Assembly: GCF_047496725.1 (NCBI RefSeq)
Contig: NC_132975.1
Span: 790,001-854,000 of the forward strand
Reading direction: 5' to 3'
Source: Anoplolepis gracilipes
Lineage: Eukaryota > Arthropoda > Insecta > Hymenoptera > Formicidae
Length of the DNA stretch: 64,000 nt
The stretch's first letter is position 1. Every line of letters starts with the position of its first letter. The notes beneath the pieces are model-generated. The model had not been told where the DNA came from, searched no databases, and saw nothing but the letters and a program-made list of their open reading frames with translations. Both the position numbers and the translations under genes were made by a program. Below are positions 45,710 to 57,858 of the stretch, one piece after another.

Positions 45710-46715
45710 ATGGGAAGAAAGCGCCACTGTACAAACGAAGAGAGAGAACTTATTCTAAAATTGCACCAAAATGGAAAATCGTATAAATTTATTAGAGAAA
45801 CTTTATTGTGTTCAAATAAAATGATAAGAAATGCAATAATATGGAAACCAAAAGCAGAAACCAGGGGCAGAAAGAGTAAAACTTCGCAGAAGATGGACCG
45901 ACGAATAGTCAATATGATCAAAAAAGATCTTTTTATATCATCCTCTAAGATTAAACAGAATCTAAACTTGGATATTGATGCTTCAAATGAAGGTGGTTAC
46001 TGAGAAATAATCTATCTGCCTGCGCTCCAAGAAAAGTTCCCCTGCTAACAAAAAAGAATGTGCAAAAAAGATTAAAATTTGCAAGGGATCATATTGATTG
46101 GCCAGTGGAAAAGTGACATGATATACTATGGACTGATAAGAGTAAAGTGATTATTAAAAGATTTCCTGGTATTCGTCAGTTTGTTCGAAGACCACAAAAG
46201 TCAGAATTTAATCCTAGATATACAGTCAAGACAGTTAAACATGATGGAGGAAACATACAAATTTGGGATTTCTTTTCATACTATGGAACAGGTCCAATTT
46301 ATCGCATTGAAAAGATAATAAATACTGATTTGTATGTTCACATATTGAACACGACTATGTTACCTTACACAAAATCAGAAATGCCATTGAAATGGGTATT
46401 TCAGCAAGATAATGATCCGAAGCACACCTCGCGTAAAGCAAAACAATGGTTTCAGGACAAAAAAATTGATGTCATATATATATATATATAAAGTGGCCAC
46501 CACAATCCCATGACCTTAACCCTATCGAAAATTTGTGGGTTGATGTTAAGAAAGCAGTTTTTGATGCGAAACCAATAAACGCCGATCAAATGTGGGATGT
46601 TATCCAAAAATGTTGGGCTTCCATTTTTGTTGAACGATGTGAAAAATTAGTGGACTTCATGTCAAGAAGGTGTCGTGCTGTTATAGAAAATCACGGCAGT
46701 AATACGAAATACTAA
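45710..46715 (+). pseudogene. Tc1-like transposase, frameshifted
   Basis: Start at 45710 (MGRKRHCTNEERELILKLHQ). The paired-type helix-turn-helix part includes NGKSYKFIRETLLCSN and a GRKSK hook. After a stop near 46002 the frame changes. Catalytic motifs remain: ILWTDKSK (first Asp; the usual following Glu is Lys), WVFQQDNDPKHTSRKAKQWF (second Asp) and HDLNPIENLWVDVKKAV (Glu of the DD34E triad). A TA microsatellite at about 46477-46490 has been inserted or expanded in the coding sequence just before the last block. The C-terminus ends at 46715 (VIENHGSNTKY). Confidence 0.85.
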
Positions 46716-47010
46716 CATTATAAGTGTTTCAAAGTTATTAAAATAAATATTGTTTTTTATATGCATATTTTATGTAAAAGTACTATTATTTTACACATAG
46801 ACTAAATGAAAAAATTCCATTTTTTCATTGTTATCTATTTGTAATAATGAGATCTTATGTTTTATGTTTCCATTAATTGATGTTGTATTTAATAAATAAT
46901 AGAGTAATTTTTTAGTTAACTAATTTTGTTAAAATTAAAAATTTTTTTCATTTTTTCAACCGGTGCTATTATTTTACACATAACTGTATATATATATATA
47001 TATATATATA

Positions 47011-47850
47011 CAGAGTGGACCATTTTAATTCATCCAGTCGAATATCTCGAAAATCAAGCCCGGGAGAGAAAAATGTTTCAGACAAAAGTTGTATGGTTTC
47101 GAAGGGACCATAAGATGGTACCATTGGTTTGACTTTAAAAAGTCATTTGAAGGTCACGTGAAGGTCACTGCAAGTTTTTTAAATGGAACACCCTATATAT
47201 ATTTACATATTCTTGTAGCTCATCTCGAGAGCTTTCCAAAACACTCATGACAAAGTATTTTTCATTAAGTATTTTTTGAGTTATAAGGCTTCAAAGTTGT
47301 AGTAAAATATTTTGACATAAAATACAAGATATCTCATAAAATATTCATTTTTTGATTATCTTACTCTAATACTTTTATGCACAGAATAAAGTAAAAATGT
47401 GTAACTGTTAGTTGCAAATTCAAATTTTTACTTTAACATAATTATGTGTTTTAATTATGCCAATTGATTCGTCTCGTTATTCTGTGCATAAAAGTATTAG
47501 AGTAAGATAATCAAAAAATGAATATTTTATGAGATATCTTGTATTTTATGTCAAAATACTGCAATTTTGAAGCCTTATAACTCAAAAAATACTTAATGAA
47601 AAATACTTTGTCATAAGTGTTTTGGAAAGCTCTTGAGATGAGCTACAAGAATATGTAAATATATATAGGGTGTTCCATTTAAAAAACTTGAAGTGACCTT
47701 CACGTGACCTTCAAATGACTTTTCAAGGTCAAACCAATGGTACCATCTTATGGCCCCCTCGAAACCATACAACTTTTGTCTGAAACATTTTTCTCTCCCG
47801 GGCTTGGTTTTCGAGATTTTCGACTGGATGGATTAAAATGGTCCACCCTG
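47011..47850. mobile_element. Palindromic MITE, family A, second copy
   Basis: Ends CAGAGTGGACCATTTTAATT and CAGGGTGGACCATTTTAATC (inverted), in a TA-rich site directly next to the Tc1 right end. Arms match 10902-11763 closely, including TTAAGTATTTTTTGAGTTAT. Confidence 0.85.
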
Positions 47851-47865
47851 CATATATATATAGCA

Positions 47866-47895
47866 GTTTAGCATAATTGAAACTCACTTTTATTT

Positions 47896-47936
<41 letters not shown>

Positions 47937-47965
47937 AAAGTGAGTTTTAATTGTGCTAAACTGCT
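47866..47965. repeat. Hairpin around a TA microsatellite
   Basis: AGCAGTTTAGCATAATTGAA...TATTTTATA is followed, after TA repeats, by its inverted copy ending TGTGCTAAACTGCT. A third copy of this segment is at 49262-49297, again beside a TA tract. Confidence 0.8.
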
Positions 47966-48377
47966 TATCATCCTGACTAAAAGGGAATCTCTTAAGAAAA
48001 ACCCTTACAGCCTTCAGAAGTGGGATATTTCTTGTGTTCCAGTTCTATATAAAAAAAATTTTCTTTTGACGTGTGGATGTACGAACGCTGTTCCATCATC
48101 ATACAGTTACAGCAAGAAAGAAGAGAAAGAAGTAATTCTTCTTAAAAAAAAAAAACTGCCGCCATTATACATGATCGGTGTGTAATGTAAATGTGTCTAA
48201 TCATTTTTGAACATTTGTTTGCCGCCGCCAATATATATATTTGGTGTATGATATAATCTCATCGTGATCATTCCTGTACATTCAGTGAACGCTATTACGT
48301 GTGATCAGTGTGCAGTGTGAACTTTAACGATTTTTCTTGTATATTTGGTCATTTAAGTGTAATTGTTTCATGCAAAA
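47930..48377 (+). other. 5' region of the gypsy-like element (leader, possible LTR)
   Basis: 48060-48376 is non-coding and leads into the gag start. It has AGTTACAGCAAGAAAGAAGA, ATTGTTT and GATCAGTGTGCAGTGTGAAC, typical of a retrotransposon LTR/leader, but no second LTR lets me fix its ends. 47930-48030 is repeated inverted at 49205-49302. Confidence 0.4.
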
Positions 48378-49306
48378 TGAATAGCAACGAGCTGAGTAAG
48401 TTAAGTTATGAGGAATTAAAACAAGAAGTACTTAAATACGGTTATAAAAAACCTCCCAAATCAAAGAAAGTTTGTATAAATTTAATTCTAGATCACTTTC
48501 ATAAATATGGTCTGATAGGAGTCACGAAACTCGAATTTCCCCACAAGAAAGTCAAATATGTGAAGAAATATATTCTGAAAGTGCGAATAATCAAGAAGCA
48601 TTTACACAAGTATCTAATGTAAATACTCCTCGTCAAAGTCCTGTTTCAGATTCACAATCTAAAGATAACGAGGAAATTATAGAGATAATGAAAAGTCATC
48701 TAGAAAAACAGCAAGGTATGATAGATCAACTAATAATGGCTTTGTCTTTGAATCAAAGAACACAACGTGCAAGATCTCCTTATAATACTCCTTTGGAATC
48801 TCAAAGGATTGTAGAAAATCAGGAGAAATTCTCAGCTGCAACAGGTAACGCTGTTAAATTTCTTATTACTCAAATACCTCATTTTGCTGGATCAGATGAG
48901 GATGACGTAGAACTTTGATTAGAAAAAATAGAAAGTATATCTGCAATTCATGGACTTTCTGAGATGATTAGATTTGCCGCAGCAACATCAAAGCTTTCAA
49001 AAAATGCTCGCAAATGGTTTGATATGAGTTCTGGTAAAATTAACACGTGTTAGTTAACTTTTAAAGAAGAATTGATAGATCACTTCAAAAGAAAAGTTCT
49101 TTTTAATGATGTTATTCAAAAAGTTAATGCTAGAAGATGGAATTTTGCAAAAGAGAGTTTTCAAGAATATACATTAGACAAGATATTTTACTTTTCTACT
49201 ACCCACTTCTGAAGGCTGTAAGGGTTTTTCTTAAGAGATTCCCTTTTAGTCAGGATAATAAGCAGTTTAGCACAATTGAAACTCACTTTTATTTTACACA
49301 TAACTG

Positions 49307-49349
<43 letters not shown>

Positions 49350-50497
49350 TTATGTGTAAAATAATAGCACCGGTTGAAAATGAAAAAAATTTTAAATTTT
49401 AACAAAATTAGTTAACTAAAAATTATTCTATATCTATAATAAAATGTCTAAAACTGTCAGATGAAGACTCTATTCAACTATTAATAAGAGGAATTGACAG
49501 TTTCGCTCTAAAAACAACTGCAGCAGCTTTAAGATGTAAATCTCTTAATCAATTTTCAAGAGAGATGTATAGTATTACTACGGCATGCTGTGACACACCT
49601 AAAAAATCACCAAACTTTAATCCTAAGTTTGACAAATCAAAGGAGTCGGAAGGAAATCATCATTTTGGAAAATTTGAGAACAAGCCTGATCAACGGTCTA
49701 AGACGGATAAGGATCTATATTGTACATTCTGTCATAAGAAGAGTCACGTGAGAGAGGACTACTACAAACTCAAAAGGAAAGAGGTCAAAAAGAAAACTCA
49801 AACATCTAATTCTTCATCAGCTACAGTGGTATCTGCTGTGAATGAAACTAATGAGGACTCAAATAATACGGTAGCTTTTGTTACGACTGAAAATGGTAGA
49901 AGAATTTATACTAATAGTTCGATCATTAATGTAAATTCTATTAATATAATAAGAATTGTTTATTATGTGCTTTATTAGATACTAGGAGTCCAATCTCTTT
50001 TATTAATTATCAAATTTTTTCTAACTTTTTCAATAACTCTAATACGATAATTTATAATGAAAAATCATATAAAGCAATGAATGGTAAACCAATTAAAATT
50101 GTTGGCACTGTATCAGCTTTCATTGGTTTGGTTTCTCTTTCTAATTTTAAAGCTAATGTTTTATTTCATATTTTAGAACAAAGTACTTTCAATAATCAAA
50201 TTGTTCTTGGTCGTGATTTCTTATCTGAAAATAAAATATCTTATTTATTTGATTTATTTGAAAAAAGCTAATAATAGACTAAAATTATTTTCAGAAGAAG
50301 CATCTACGGATATTATAGATAATGAACTTAATGATTTAAAAGATTTATTAATAACTGTTGAAATTGATTTTAACAACGATGTTAAAAAACAATTGATGTC
50401 TACTATTATGGAAGTAGAAAACTCTAATATTGAATCTGAATCTATTAACGAAAAAAAGTATGCAATTTGCAACATGCAACTACATACTTTTTTTTAA
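48377..50497 (+). pseudogene. Ty3/gypsy gag and protease, decayed
   Basis: Start ATG 48377 (MNSNELSKLSYEELKQEVLK, a SAP-like N-terminal segment). The capsid part has ITQIPHFAGSDEDDVEL and SKLSKNARKWFDMSSG; two expected Trp codons are now stops (TGA about 48917, TAG about 49051). At 49190-49433 foreign sequence interrupts the frame. Gag resumes with DEDSIQLLIRGIDSFALKTT and a zinc knuckle CTFCHKKSHVREDYY in which the last Cys is Tyr. A protease follows with LLDTRSPISFINY, where the catalytic DTG is DTR, and IVLGRDFLSENKISYLFDLF (50196-50255). The track fades at 50497. Changes of key residues show it is dead. Confidence 0.8.
49190..49433. mobile_element. Composite insertion in gag: inverted-repeat piece, TA tract and Tc1 end
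   Basis: 49205-49302 is an inverted copy of 47930-48030 (GAAGGCTGTAAGGGTTTTTC...AGCAGTTTAGCAC). A TA run follows (49310-49345), and then 49345-49433 is the Tc1 terminus (CAGTTATGTGTAAAATAATA onward) as at 46986, in inverted order. Together they break the gag frame. Confidence 0.7.
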
Positions 50498-50509
50498 AGA
50501 TAACGATGC

Positions 50510-50756
50510 AGTTTCCTTACACCAATTGATTTGTCTCATTATTCTATGCATAAAAGTTTTAGGGTAAGATAATCAAAAAACAAATATTTTAAAAGATATT
50601 TTGTATTTTATGTCAAAATGCTGAAACTTTTAAGTCTTATAACTCGAAGAGTTATTAGTGAAAAAATACTTTATCATAGTGTTTTGGAAAGCTTTCGAGG
50701 TAAGCTACAAGAATATGCAAAAATATATAGGGTTTTCCATTTAAAAAATTCAAGGA
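50510..50756. mobile_element. Family A MITE, part left of the 10-kb element
   Basis: CCAATTGATTTGTCTCATTA through TTCCATTTAAAAAATTCAAGG follows family A. It continues at 60789-60950 (CAAGGCAACCTTTATATAAC to CACCCTG), so the 10-kb element inserted into this copy. CAAGG is present on both sides. Confidence 0.8.
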
Positions 50757-50809
50757 AGTAGTGATATAGCAGGGTTTCTAACTCAGAAAGCTCGAGGAGG
50801 TGCGGGGGC

Positions 50810-51120
50810 GGGGGGACCTGACGTCACGCAGGTCTGCGACGCGGTTTGTAGACGAGGGGTACGCGGGGAGGGGGAAGAGCTCCGCGACACAGCTGTAGGT
50901 CCGCGACGCGGTTAGTAGACGAGGGGTACGCGGGGAGGGGGGAGAGGTCCGCGACGCAGCCGGTAGACGAGGGGTTTGCGGAGAAGGAAGAGAGGTCCGC
51001 GGCGTAACCGATAGGTCCGCGAGTAGGGAGAGGGATAGAGAGAGACGGCGCGATAGGCGTTTGCAACGCAGTAGAGAGAGACGGCGCGATAGGCGTTCGC
51101 AACGCGGTAGACGGAGACGC
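50810..51120. repeat. GC-rich tandem repeat, left arm
   Basis: Units of about 65 bases with GTCCGCGACGCGGTTTGTAG and GACGAGGGGTACGCGGGGAG, roughly three copies, then CGATAGGCGTTTGCAACGC twice. Markedly GC-rich against an AT-rich background. Confidence 0.85.
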
Positions 51121-51485
51121 GTGGTATAGAATAGGATAAGGAGAGCATGATGTGGTGAGAAAAGGTGAGCGCTATATGCGTTTAGCATAGCGTAGGACAA
51201 GGAGCACGTGGTGGGAAAAGGAGAAGATTATAATAGAAAGATAGTGTGAGAGAGAAAGAAGGAGGATGAGGAGAAAGAATAGCGGAAGCGCGTTAAGACG
51301 GAGGCTAAAGGCGTACGCGGAAAATAAATTTTTTTTTATATTAAATTATAATCTCAAAATTCAGTATTCAACTTGGAAATTTATTATCTTATATTTCTTG
51401 TCTTCCAAAAGAAATTTATTTTACATGCTTGATTTTCTAAAAAAATACAAGGTAGCCAAACTTACGGGCCTAAAAAGCTAGTAAA

Positions 51486-51536
<51 letters not shown>

Positions 51537-51616
51537 ATAATATATGGTGGAATAAGGATAAGATTGATTGAAGAAGGCGCAAGCAATATACATGTTTAAC
51601 ATAATTTTTATTTAAA

Positions 51617-51633
51617 AATGTGTGTGTGTGTGC

Positions 51634-51710
<77 letters not shown>

Positions 51711-51735
51711 CGTGTGTATACATATAATGTGTGTG
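51617..51735. repeat. (GT)n microsatellite, left arm
   Basis: GT repeats with a few GCGT units; shorter than its counterpart at 59548. Confidence 0.95.
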
Positions 51736-51889
51736 TTCTAAAATTAAAAATATAAAATATAAAATTATAAATTTGGGAAAAAAGGAGGCAATCGCAACGA
51801 GTCAGCCGCAGTTGGTGAAACGCAATTTTTAATCTGTATTCATTCAAACAACAAAATTAAAATAAATTTAAATTGGTTTGATATAAGAT

Positions 51890-51930
51890 GAGACGTACGT
51901 TTCGGCCTTCTTTTTAGGCCATCTTCAGCG
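51890..51930 (-). ncRNA. Hammerhead-ribozyme-core-like motif, left arm
   Basis: Identical to the right-arm copy at 59336-59376, on the minus strand downstream of genes X and Y. Core box CTGAAGA is at 51922-51928, GAAA at 51900-51903 and the palindromic CGTACG at 51894-51899. Confidence 0.4.
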
Positions 51931-52783
51931 CAAAATTAATCGAAATACAATCAGTATAATAAATCTAAATACAATCGTATAAAAGACAGATATAAGTATA
52001 GAACGGAAAGTTACAATAATAAGAACGCAATTCAGTCACTTACATAAATATTGTAACGTTGACACAGAATATGTTGGAAATAGAATATGGGTCCAAAACG
52101 CAAAGTAGCAAACTCTCGACCAAAGTAATCGTCTTATTGTTTGTTAGTGGAGATAAGTTTATAACTATTGTCTAAACATCACTGGTTGGGAGGCTGATAA
52201 AGTTAAATGATAAAAATAAAAAATTTTTAATTGAGAAAAAAACCAAAGTAGTTAAAGTCAAACGAATAAAATTGTTAATAATAATGTTGATAAAGTTATG
52301 TAATAAAAAATGAAAATTTAAATTAAGAAGAAACCAAAGGCAGTTAGTCAAACAAATAAAAATATTTAATAATATAATATAAAATATAAAAATACGAAAT
52401 ATAAAATATAATATAATATGAAATAGAATATAATTTGTGCCTTCCATGTACGGCAATGCTGAGAATTCATTGTGGATAATCTGCAGGAAAAAACAAATCT
52501 TATTAGTATATACATTTCATCATTTTTAAAAGATACTTACAATATTAACTTCAAATATCATTCACATTGTCAAAGTCGAAATTACAGACTTCATGTTGAC
52601 TTCGATATCAGGTGGCGACGACTGCGGTGGTGGTGGTGACAACATATATTTGTTTGGATATGTATATTTATCCAAACATGTACAGTCGAGAGTCTTTCCA
52701 CAAGTACACAAATATCCAAAACGTATAACAAACGTTCATGTTGATTATCTACAAACAATTTCTTAAATTTATCAGTCTCAATA

Positions 52784-53406
52784 TTATGATAAAAAAACCA
52801 TCGAAAATATAAATTCTAAACACTTATTGTTTATACTTGTTGGGATACATATATACACACACGACAGATATGTACAAGCGCGGATACATTCAGCTACCCA
52901 ACCATAATTGAATTCTGTACACTGATAACGTCTACTGGTTCCACATCCGTATTCCCTTATTCGCTTTGTATATTTCACCCGTATGATATGCGGTACACTG
53001 ATCTATCCAACAATCTTCTGAATCCACAAATCGAGTAAATCTGCGTTCATTGGAATAAAGTTCATCGTTAGGATATTCGAGAGGTGATTTATAATTATTA
53101 CAAAGTTCACGGAAAATTTTTCTTTGTAAATCGACCGGCCATTCTGTATAATCGCAATCATACACAGTCACAGTCAACAGCTTCAGCTTGGCGGGTGAAA
53201 TGTTGCACATCTACATTTTGCATGTCTACTTCCCGATCATGAATAAATTTTGGTATCGATATTCGTGGAAAAGTCTTCGTTTCACTGTCATCGTCTCGAA
53301 CAAGAGTGATTACATGTCTCCATTCCTTCACATGTTTTTCGAGTTCTCTTATGAAAGGTCCCATTGTAAGTAATATTGTTCTTCTGTCTTTGACAAAAAC
53401 AGTCAT
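52784..53406 (-). pseudogene. Gene Y: unidentified protein in overlapping frames (left arm)
   Basis: Successive minus-strand frames 53158-53406 (FVKDRRTILLTMGPFIRELE), 52932-53210 (WPVDLQRKIFRELCNNYKSP, then DSEDCWIDQCTAYHTG) and 52784-52978 (GCGTSRRYQCTEFNYGWVAE) have normal, Cys-containing composition and abut with small overlaps, as if one protein of about 200 residues were broken twice. Both breaks also occur in the right arm. Family unknown. Confidence 0.4.
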
Positions 53407-53622
53407 AAGAAATGTCTATATTAATAATAAGTTCAAATGTTTATCACCACACATGCATAATAATAGTTTCTTTTTCAGACACAGATCTTAGTTTGTGTAA
53501 CAGTCATCAACGCAAAATTTTCTTTATCAGCTATAACAAGATCGTATTAAGGATGGTCATACACGCTCCTCCATAGACCGCCACTAATAGTTTTCTTCCG
53601 AAGAAAGTTTATTTTTCATACA

Positions 53623-54158
53623 TTAGTCTTCTTTCGTACAAAACGGGCAAAAATTACATGGCATTATTTGATACAACGAATTTCGACACTCCCTGCAAAA
53701 TAATCTGAGGATTAGTTCATAAACTATAGTTTTATGTGTGCGTACCGCTTCAATATCATAAAACATGTCCACTATTTTCATAAAACACGATGTACAGTAT
53801 TTACGACCACTCGCGGTTCTATAATAAAAAATACAACGCACATTCGTTTCATCACATCATATGTATGGAGTTCTGCAACATCTAACTTACGCTCAACATT
53901 TTCTGTACCATCACTAAAATCATTGTCATAAACACTGTCGTGTAAGGATTCTACATCCGATTCAGACGAATCGGACGAAATGTCCATCAAGTCATCCATG
54001 AGCGCAAAGTTTTCTTTATCAGATATAACAAGAATGTCACAGGGATGATCGTAAGCTCTCGTTTTCTTCACGAGATACGACAAGATTGTCACAGGGATGA
54101 TCGCAAACCTATGATGCACGCTCCTCCCAAATATATATTTTAATCTCACATCTCTCAT
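53623..54158 (-). pseudogene. Gene X: acidic plus Cys-rich protein, unidentified (long copy)
   Basis: Two overlapping minus-strand frames look like one gene. 53778-54158 has an acidic Ser/Asp segment (MDISSDSSESDVESLHDSVY) and ends near DVMKRMCV. 53623-53841, in another frame, continues with GRKYCTSCFMKIVDMFYDIE and FCRECRNSLYQIMPCNFCPF, giving CxxC, CxxC and CxxC pairs as in a zinc-binding domain. The frame change lies in the left arm and is the same in the right arm, so it is either an old lesion, an unrecognised intron or a programmed frameshift. I do not recognise the family. An origin as a DNA-virus-like accessory gene is possible but unproven. Confidence 0.45.
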
Positions 54159-54159
54159 C

Positions 54160-55240
54160 TTCTTCTAACTCGAGTATCACGTTTCATCTAAATCAGCATT
54201 TTTCAACATCTTTAGTAGAATGAATGTAGATCCAACTATACACAGCATACGTTTTATAAAGAATAGGCGAAGAAAGAAATAAAAAGCAATCAGTAATGAA
54301 AAAAGATAACTGTCGCTCCACACAGCATTCATACAGATAATATAAAACGAATCACATTGAATCACAACACAATCAAATAAACATCAAACAGATATGTATC
54401 GAACATTGATCAACATCGATTGAAACATCGATTCAACCATGTTTGAACCACTATCATATATCAAACGAACGTCGATCAACATCAAACAACCCTCGATCAA
54501 CATTAAAACGAACCATGATCGGTTCGTAATCAGCTGTCATTGATCGACTACTTGTTTAAAGATGTTAAATATTCCACGTCTATTGTCTGCTAAAAATGCA
54601 AACTAACAGAAAAATGCATCACGTACTGTAATATAATATTCACCACACAGATGTATACAAGGATAAGGTATATAATACTTGCTATAAGGAGAGGATAAAA
54701 AAAAGATAATAACGCATATGTATTTTGACAATAGTTTATTATAAATATGGATTGATCAAACCTTTATAATAATGCTTCGACCACCAATTGAATATTTTGA
54801 ATACATTTTGTAAAGCACAATTTTTATATGTTTATTGCAATGCATAGTAGATTCGAATTTATTTTCAATCGCGTCCAATTTAAATAATATTCTATTTAAC
54901 TTTCCTAAGATTAGTTCCTTAAATTCTGAAATAAATTAATATTATTTAGTTTATAGAATATGAATATAATTCCTGTGTTTTCTATATTATACATTATTGC
55001 AACAAATATATTTTTGCATACTTCTTTATTTATAGAAAATATATAAAAGTATTAGTATTTTTTAAACTTACCATGAGAACATAGATTTTCATTTTCTATA
55101 CGGAAAGCAGAATTTTTTTATAAAAGATGTACTATCTGTAACAATTTTGTTGTTATTATTAATATCTGAAAAGAAACTAAGTATTAGTATTTTTTTTACA
55201 AATATCATATAACGTTAATAAGTTGTAGTTAATGCTCACC
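54160..55240. other. Core non-coding part with GATCAACATC-type repeats
   Basis: 54380-54550 contains several copies of CGATCAACATC/TCGATTGAAACATCGATT-like words (CGTCGATCAACATCAAACAA, CCCTCGATCAACATTAAAAC). The rest is AT-rich. No gene supported. Confidence 0.5.
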
Positions 55241-55389
55241 GTTTTTGCTTATTACATTAAACAATATGTTTTCGTCCATATTTCTTCCAATATGTTTAGA
55301 TGTACCCTGTAGCTCTTTGTCATACGACACAAAATTTTGTTTCTGTGGAAGAGCGGGCAGAATTTTTCCTTGCGTAACACTATTTTTCT

Positions 55390-55884
55390 TTAAAGAAATC
55401 TACATCTTTTTTTTTTTTCAAAAGAGAAAGATAAATATTTTTTTATTCTTATACGTCTTCTTTTTTCTCGTTCTTGTAATTCATTTGAAGATAGACCTGT
55501 ATCATTATTTGATGTATCTTCTGCCAAAATTAATTTTTGTATATCTTTTTCGTAAGTATCTGAATAATTTAAAATAAAAGTGTAAAAGAAGTTATAAAAA
55601 TTATTAATAATATATGCAATATTACATGTAACTAATAATACATACAAATTTATATTTTATATTATTCACTTACTTGCAATGCCAAAAATTTTTACTGGTA
55701 ACTCCTTCCAATCTGACTTTTCTCATAGTATCTCTTTTGCCATCATAGCTTTATTAATACGAAGCTTTGTTTTAAAGTGACTAGACCAAATACATGTAAA
55801 CGTATCTGCGTTGTACCATGTAGCAGGTATTAGCTGCAGACCATCATTAAATTCCGCAATGATATATTTTTCGTTATCCATTTC
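55390..55884 (-). pseudogene. Gene Z: DUF4806-type protein N-terminus, spliced, with a stop
   Basis: The minus strand starts MDNEKYIIAEFNDGLQLIPA, continues WYNADTFTCIWSSHFKTKLR and ends the exon at a GTAAGT donor (55674). A second exon after TTATTCAG (55563) has EKDIQKLILAEDTSNNDTGL and a basic stretch EREKRRRIRIKK. This start is typical of ant proteins carrying DUF4806 that travel with EnSpm-like elements. An in-frame TGA after AKEIL (where a Cys codon is likely ancestral) breaks exon 1. The rest of the protein fades downstream. Confidence 0.5.
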
Positions 55885-56099
55885 TGTGTTGCGCAAAATG
55901 AACGAAGATCATGTAGAAATTATGTATACATATTTTATTATAAAAATATGTATATTATGTTACGCACAAAATTATATTTCATGACATGGTGATTTATATA
56001 AATCTTTTACATATTTCAATTTTGTACCAATAACACAAATTTTTTATTTTTTATGTAACATTTATAATCAGAATATATTTACCGTTTCATAATAAGCAG

Positions 56100-57349
56100 C
56101 AATTATTAGAAGAATTTTTACAATTAATAGTAAATTTTCCATTTGATATTCTGAGATACTACGATTCAACATCAACATTATCAAGTATTGGACCATTCTT
56201 GTGTAAATTTGTACATGAATATATATTATTATTATTATTATTATTATTATCATGTTCTACAAATAAGAAATTACAATTTTCAATTTCATTACACCTTTTA
56301 ATCAACTGTTGCAATGGCTTTTCATTTTTCTGTAACTGTCTTTTTATAAATGTCTTAAAATTTTCGAAACTAAAAGCACTAAAATTATCAAGTGGACCAT
56401 ACAGTTTTACATCAAATCATATACGTAAAAGATTATGCACATTATGCGATATGTACTGTTTACCGTATAATATTTCAAATGACTCAATAAAATAATGAAG
56501 CAAAGCTTCAGCAAAATTTTTAATTTTTCTTGACATAAATTTCGACGTGTAAGAATTATTACAGCTATATGTAATGTGAGAAAATGAGTATATATTTTTT
56601 TTCTTGTAATAATATATTTCTCAATACAACAGGACTGATTATAATAGAAAATTTCTAAATTCTGTTGCTTTCCACTGCTTAACGTCTCTTATTGATCTGG
56701 GTCTTCTAACAAAATCAACCGGTGTAGTATTTCTAAGTAAAATCAGTAAATGTGATATTTTATTAATAGTTCTTGCATTTAAACGTACAGAAGTTGGACC
56801 TTTCATCCAAAGTAGTATCATTTTGTCATAACTCCTAAACAGATCAAATGCATATAATCTAACGGAGTGTTAGTTATAGGTAAAAAATTGAGAACATTAT
56901 GTAAAATAGAAACAGCAGTTTGAAAATCTTTATAGGCATTAATCGCAAATAACTTATCTGTTCTTAAAGTATTGTTTTCTTTTCATATGGAAAGCAGATT
57001 CTACCTATTTACATATTTGCCCTTGATTAAACAATTATTAAACCCGGTATGACCTTTTATAGATAATGTAAAAGATTTGACAGGTGCATCGCATTATTAA
57101 AGCAAATAATGAGACTTTAATAATGTCTTTGTTATAAATATAACCATTAATAATTAAATCGATTAAGTCGTTAACTAAAGGTGCAAAAAAAAAGAAAAAA
57201 AAACATCAGCATTATTAGGTTTCTGATATCCAAAGTATGCACCAACAAGATATATCTCACATACAGTACATTACAGTATATCTTGTTATTTGAATATAAA
57301 ATTGGCCATAAGGTTGCTTGTGATGATTTAGCTAATGGCAGGCCATTAA
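56100..57349 (-). pseudogene. EnSpm/CACTA-like transposase, 5'-truncated and decayed
   Basis: Minus-strand blocks in order: HHINGLPLAKSSQATLWPIL (57.30-57.35 kb), FGYQKPNNADVF (57.2 kb), LRTDKLFAINAYKDF then NTPLDYMHLICLGVM (56.83-56.97 kb), MILLWMKGPTSVRLNARTIN, FVRRPRSIRDVKQWKATEFR (56.65-56.71 kb), and IESFEILYGKQYISHNVHNL then LYGPLDNFSAFSFENFKTFI (56.33-56.5 kb). These are the conserved boxes of the transposase carried by animal EnSpm-like elements. Frames change several times and stops intervene. The right inverted arm begins just upstream of the first box, so the N-terminal half is gone. Confidence 0.8.
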
Positions 57350-57360
57350 TATGATGGTAC

Positions 57361-57642
57361 AGAAAATGTTGAGCGTAAGTTAGATGTTGCAGAACTCCAT
57401 ACATATGATGTGATGAAACGAATGTGCGTTGTATTTTTTATTATAGAACCGCGAGTGGTCGTAAATACTGTACATCGTGTTTTATGAAAATAGTGGACAT
57501 GTTTTATGATATTGAAGCGGTACGCACACATAAAACTATAGTTTATGAACTAATCCTCAGATTATTTTGCAGGGAGTGTCGAAATTCGTTGTATCAAATA
57601 ATGCCATGTAATTTTTGCCCGTTTTGTACGAAAGAAGACTAA
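57361..57642 (+). pseudogene. Gene X: 5'-truncated copy in the right arm
   Basis: The right arm starts within the acidic part of gene X (at TDGTENVERK-equivalent sequence lacking the Ser/Asp stretch) and carries the complete Cys-rich end (57424-57642) identical to the left copy. It has no promoter or start of its own from the long copy. Confidence 0.5.
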
Positions 57643-57858
57643 TGTATGAAAAATAAACCTTCTTCGGAAGAAAACTATTAGTGGCGGTCTATGGAGGAGC
57701 GTGTATGACCATCCTTAATACGATCTTGTTATAGCTGATAAAGAAAATTTTGCGTTGATGACTGTTACACAAACTAAGATCTGTGTCTGAAAAAGAAACT
57801 ATTATTATGCACGTGTGGTGATAAACATTTGAACTTATTATTAATATAGACATTTCTT

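Larger units (their letters stand above)
45204..46986 (+). mobile_element. Tc1-like transposon with both ends, left end interrupted
   Basis: The right end reads GGTGCTATTATTTTACACATAACTG then TA. The left end is its inverted copy, CAGTTATGTGCAAAATA...ATAGCACCG, split by a 143-bp insertion at 45221-45363. TA flanks both termini. The transposase pseudogene lies inside. A further inverted copy of the right end is at 49345-49433. Confidence 0.8.
50757..53913 (-). repeat. Left inverted arm of the 10-kb element
   Basis: Order from outside in, on the minus strand read backwards: terminus, GC-rich tandem repeat (50810-51120), AT-rich part with TTA repeats (51487-51533), GT microsatellite (51617-51735), hammerhead-core-like motif (51890-51930), a long AT-rich part, gene Y frames (52784-53406) and the 3' part of gene X (53623-53913). 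Confidence 0.85.

Noticed and set aside
52172..52456. 94-codon Phe/Ile/Leu-rich ORF in both arms (also 58809-59093)
   Set aside because: AT-rich low-complexity frame; presence in both arms only reflects the arm duplication.
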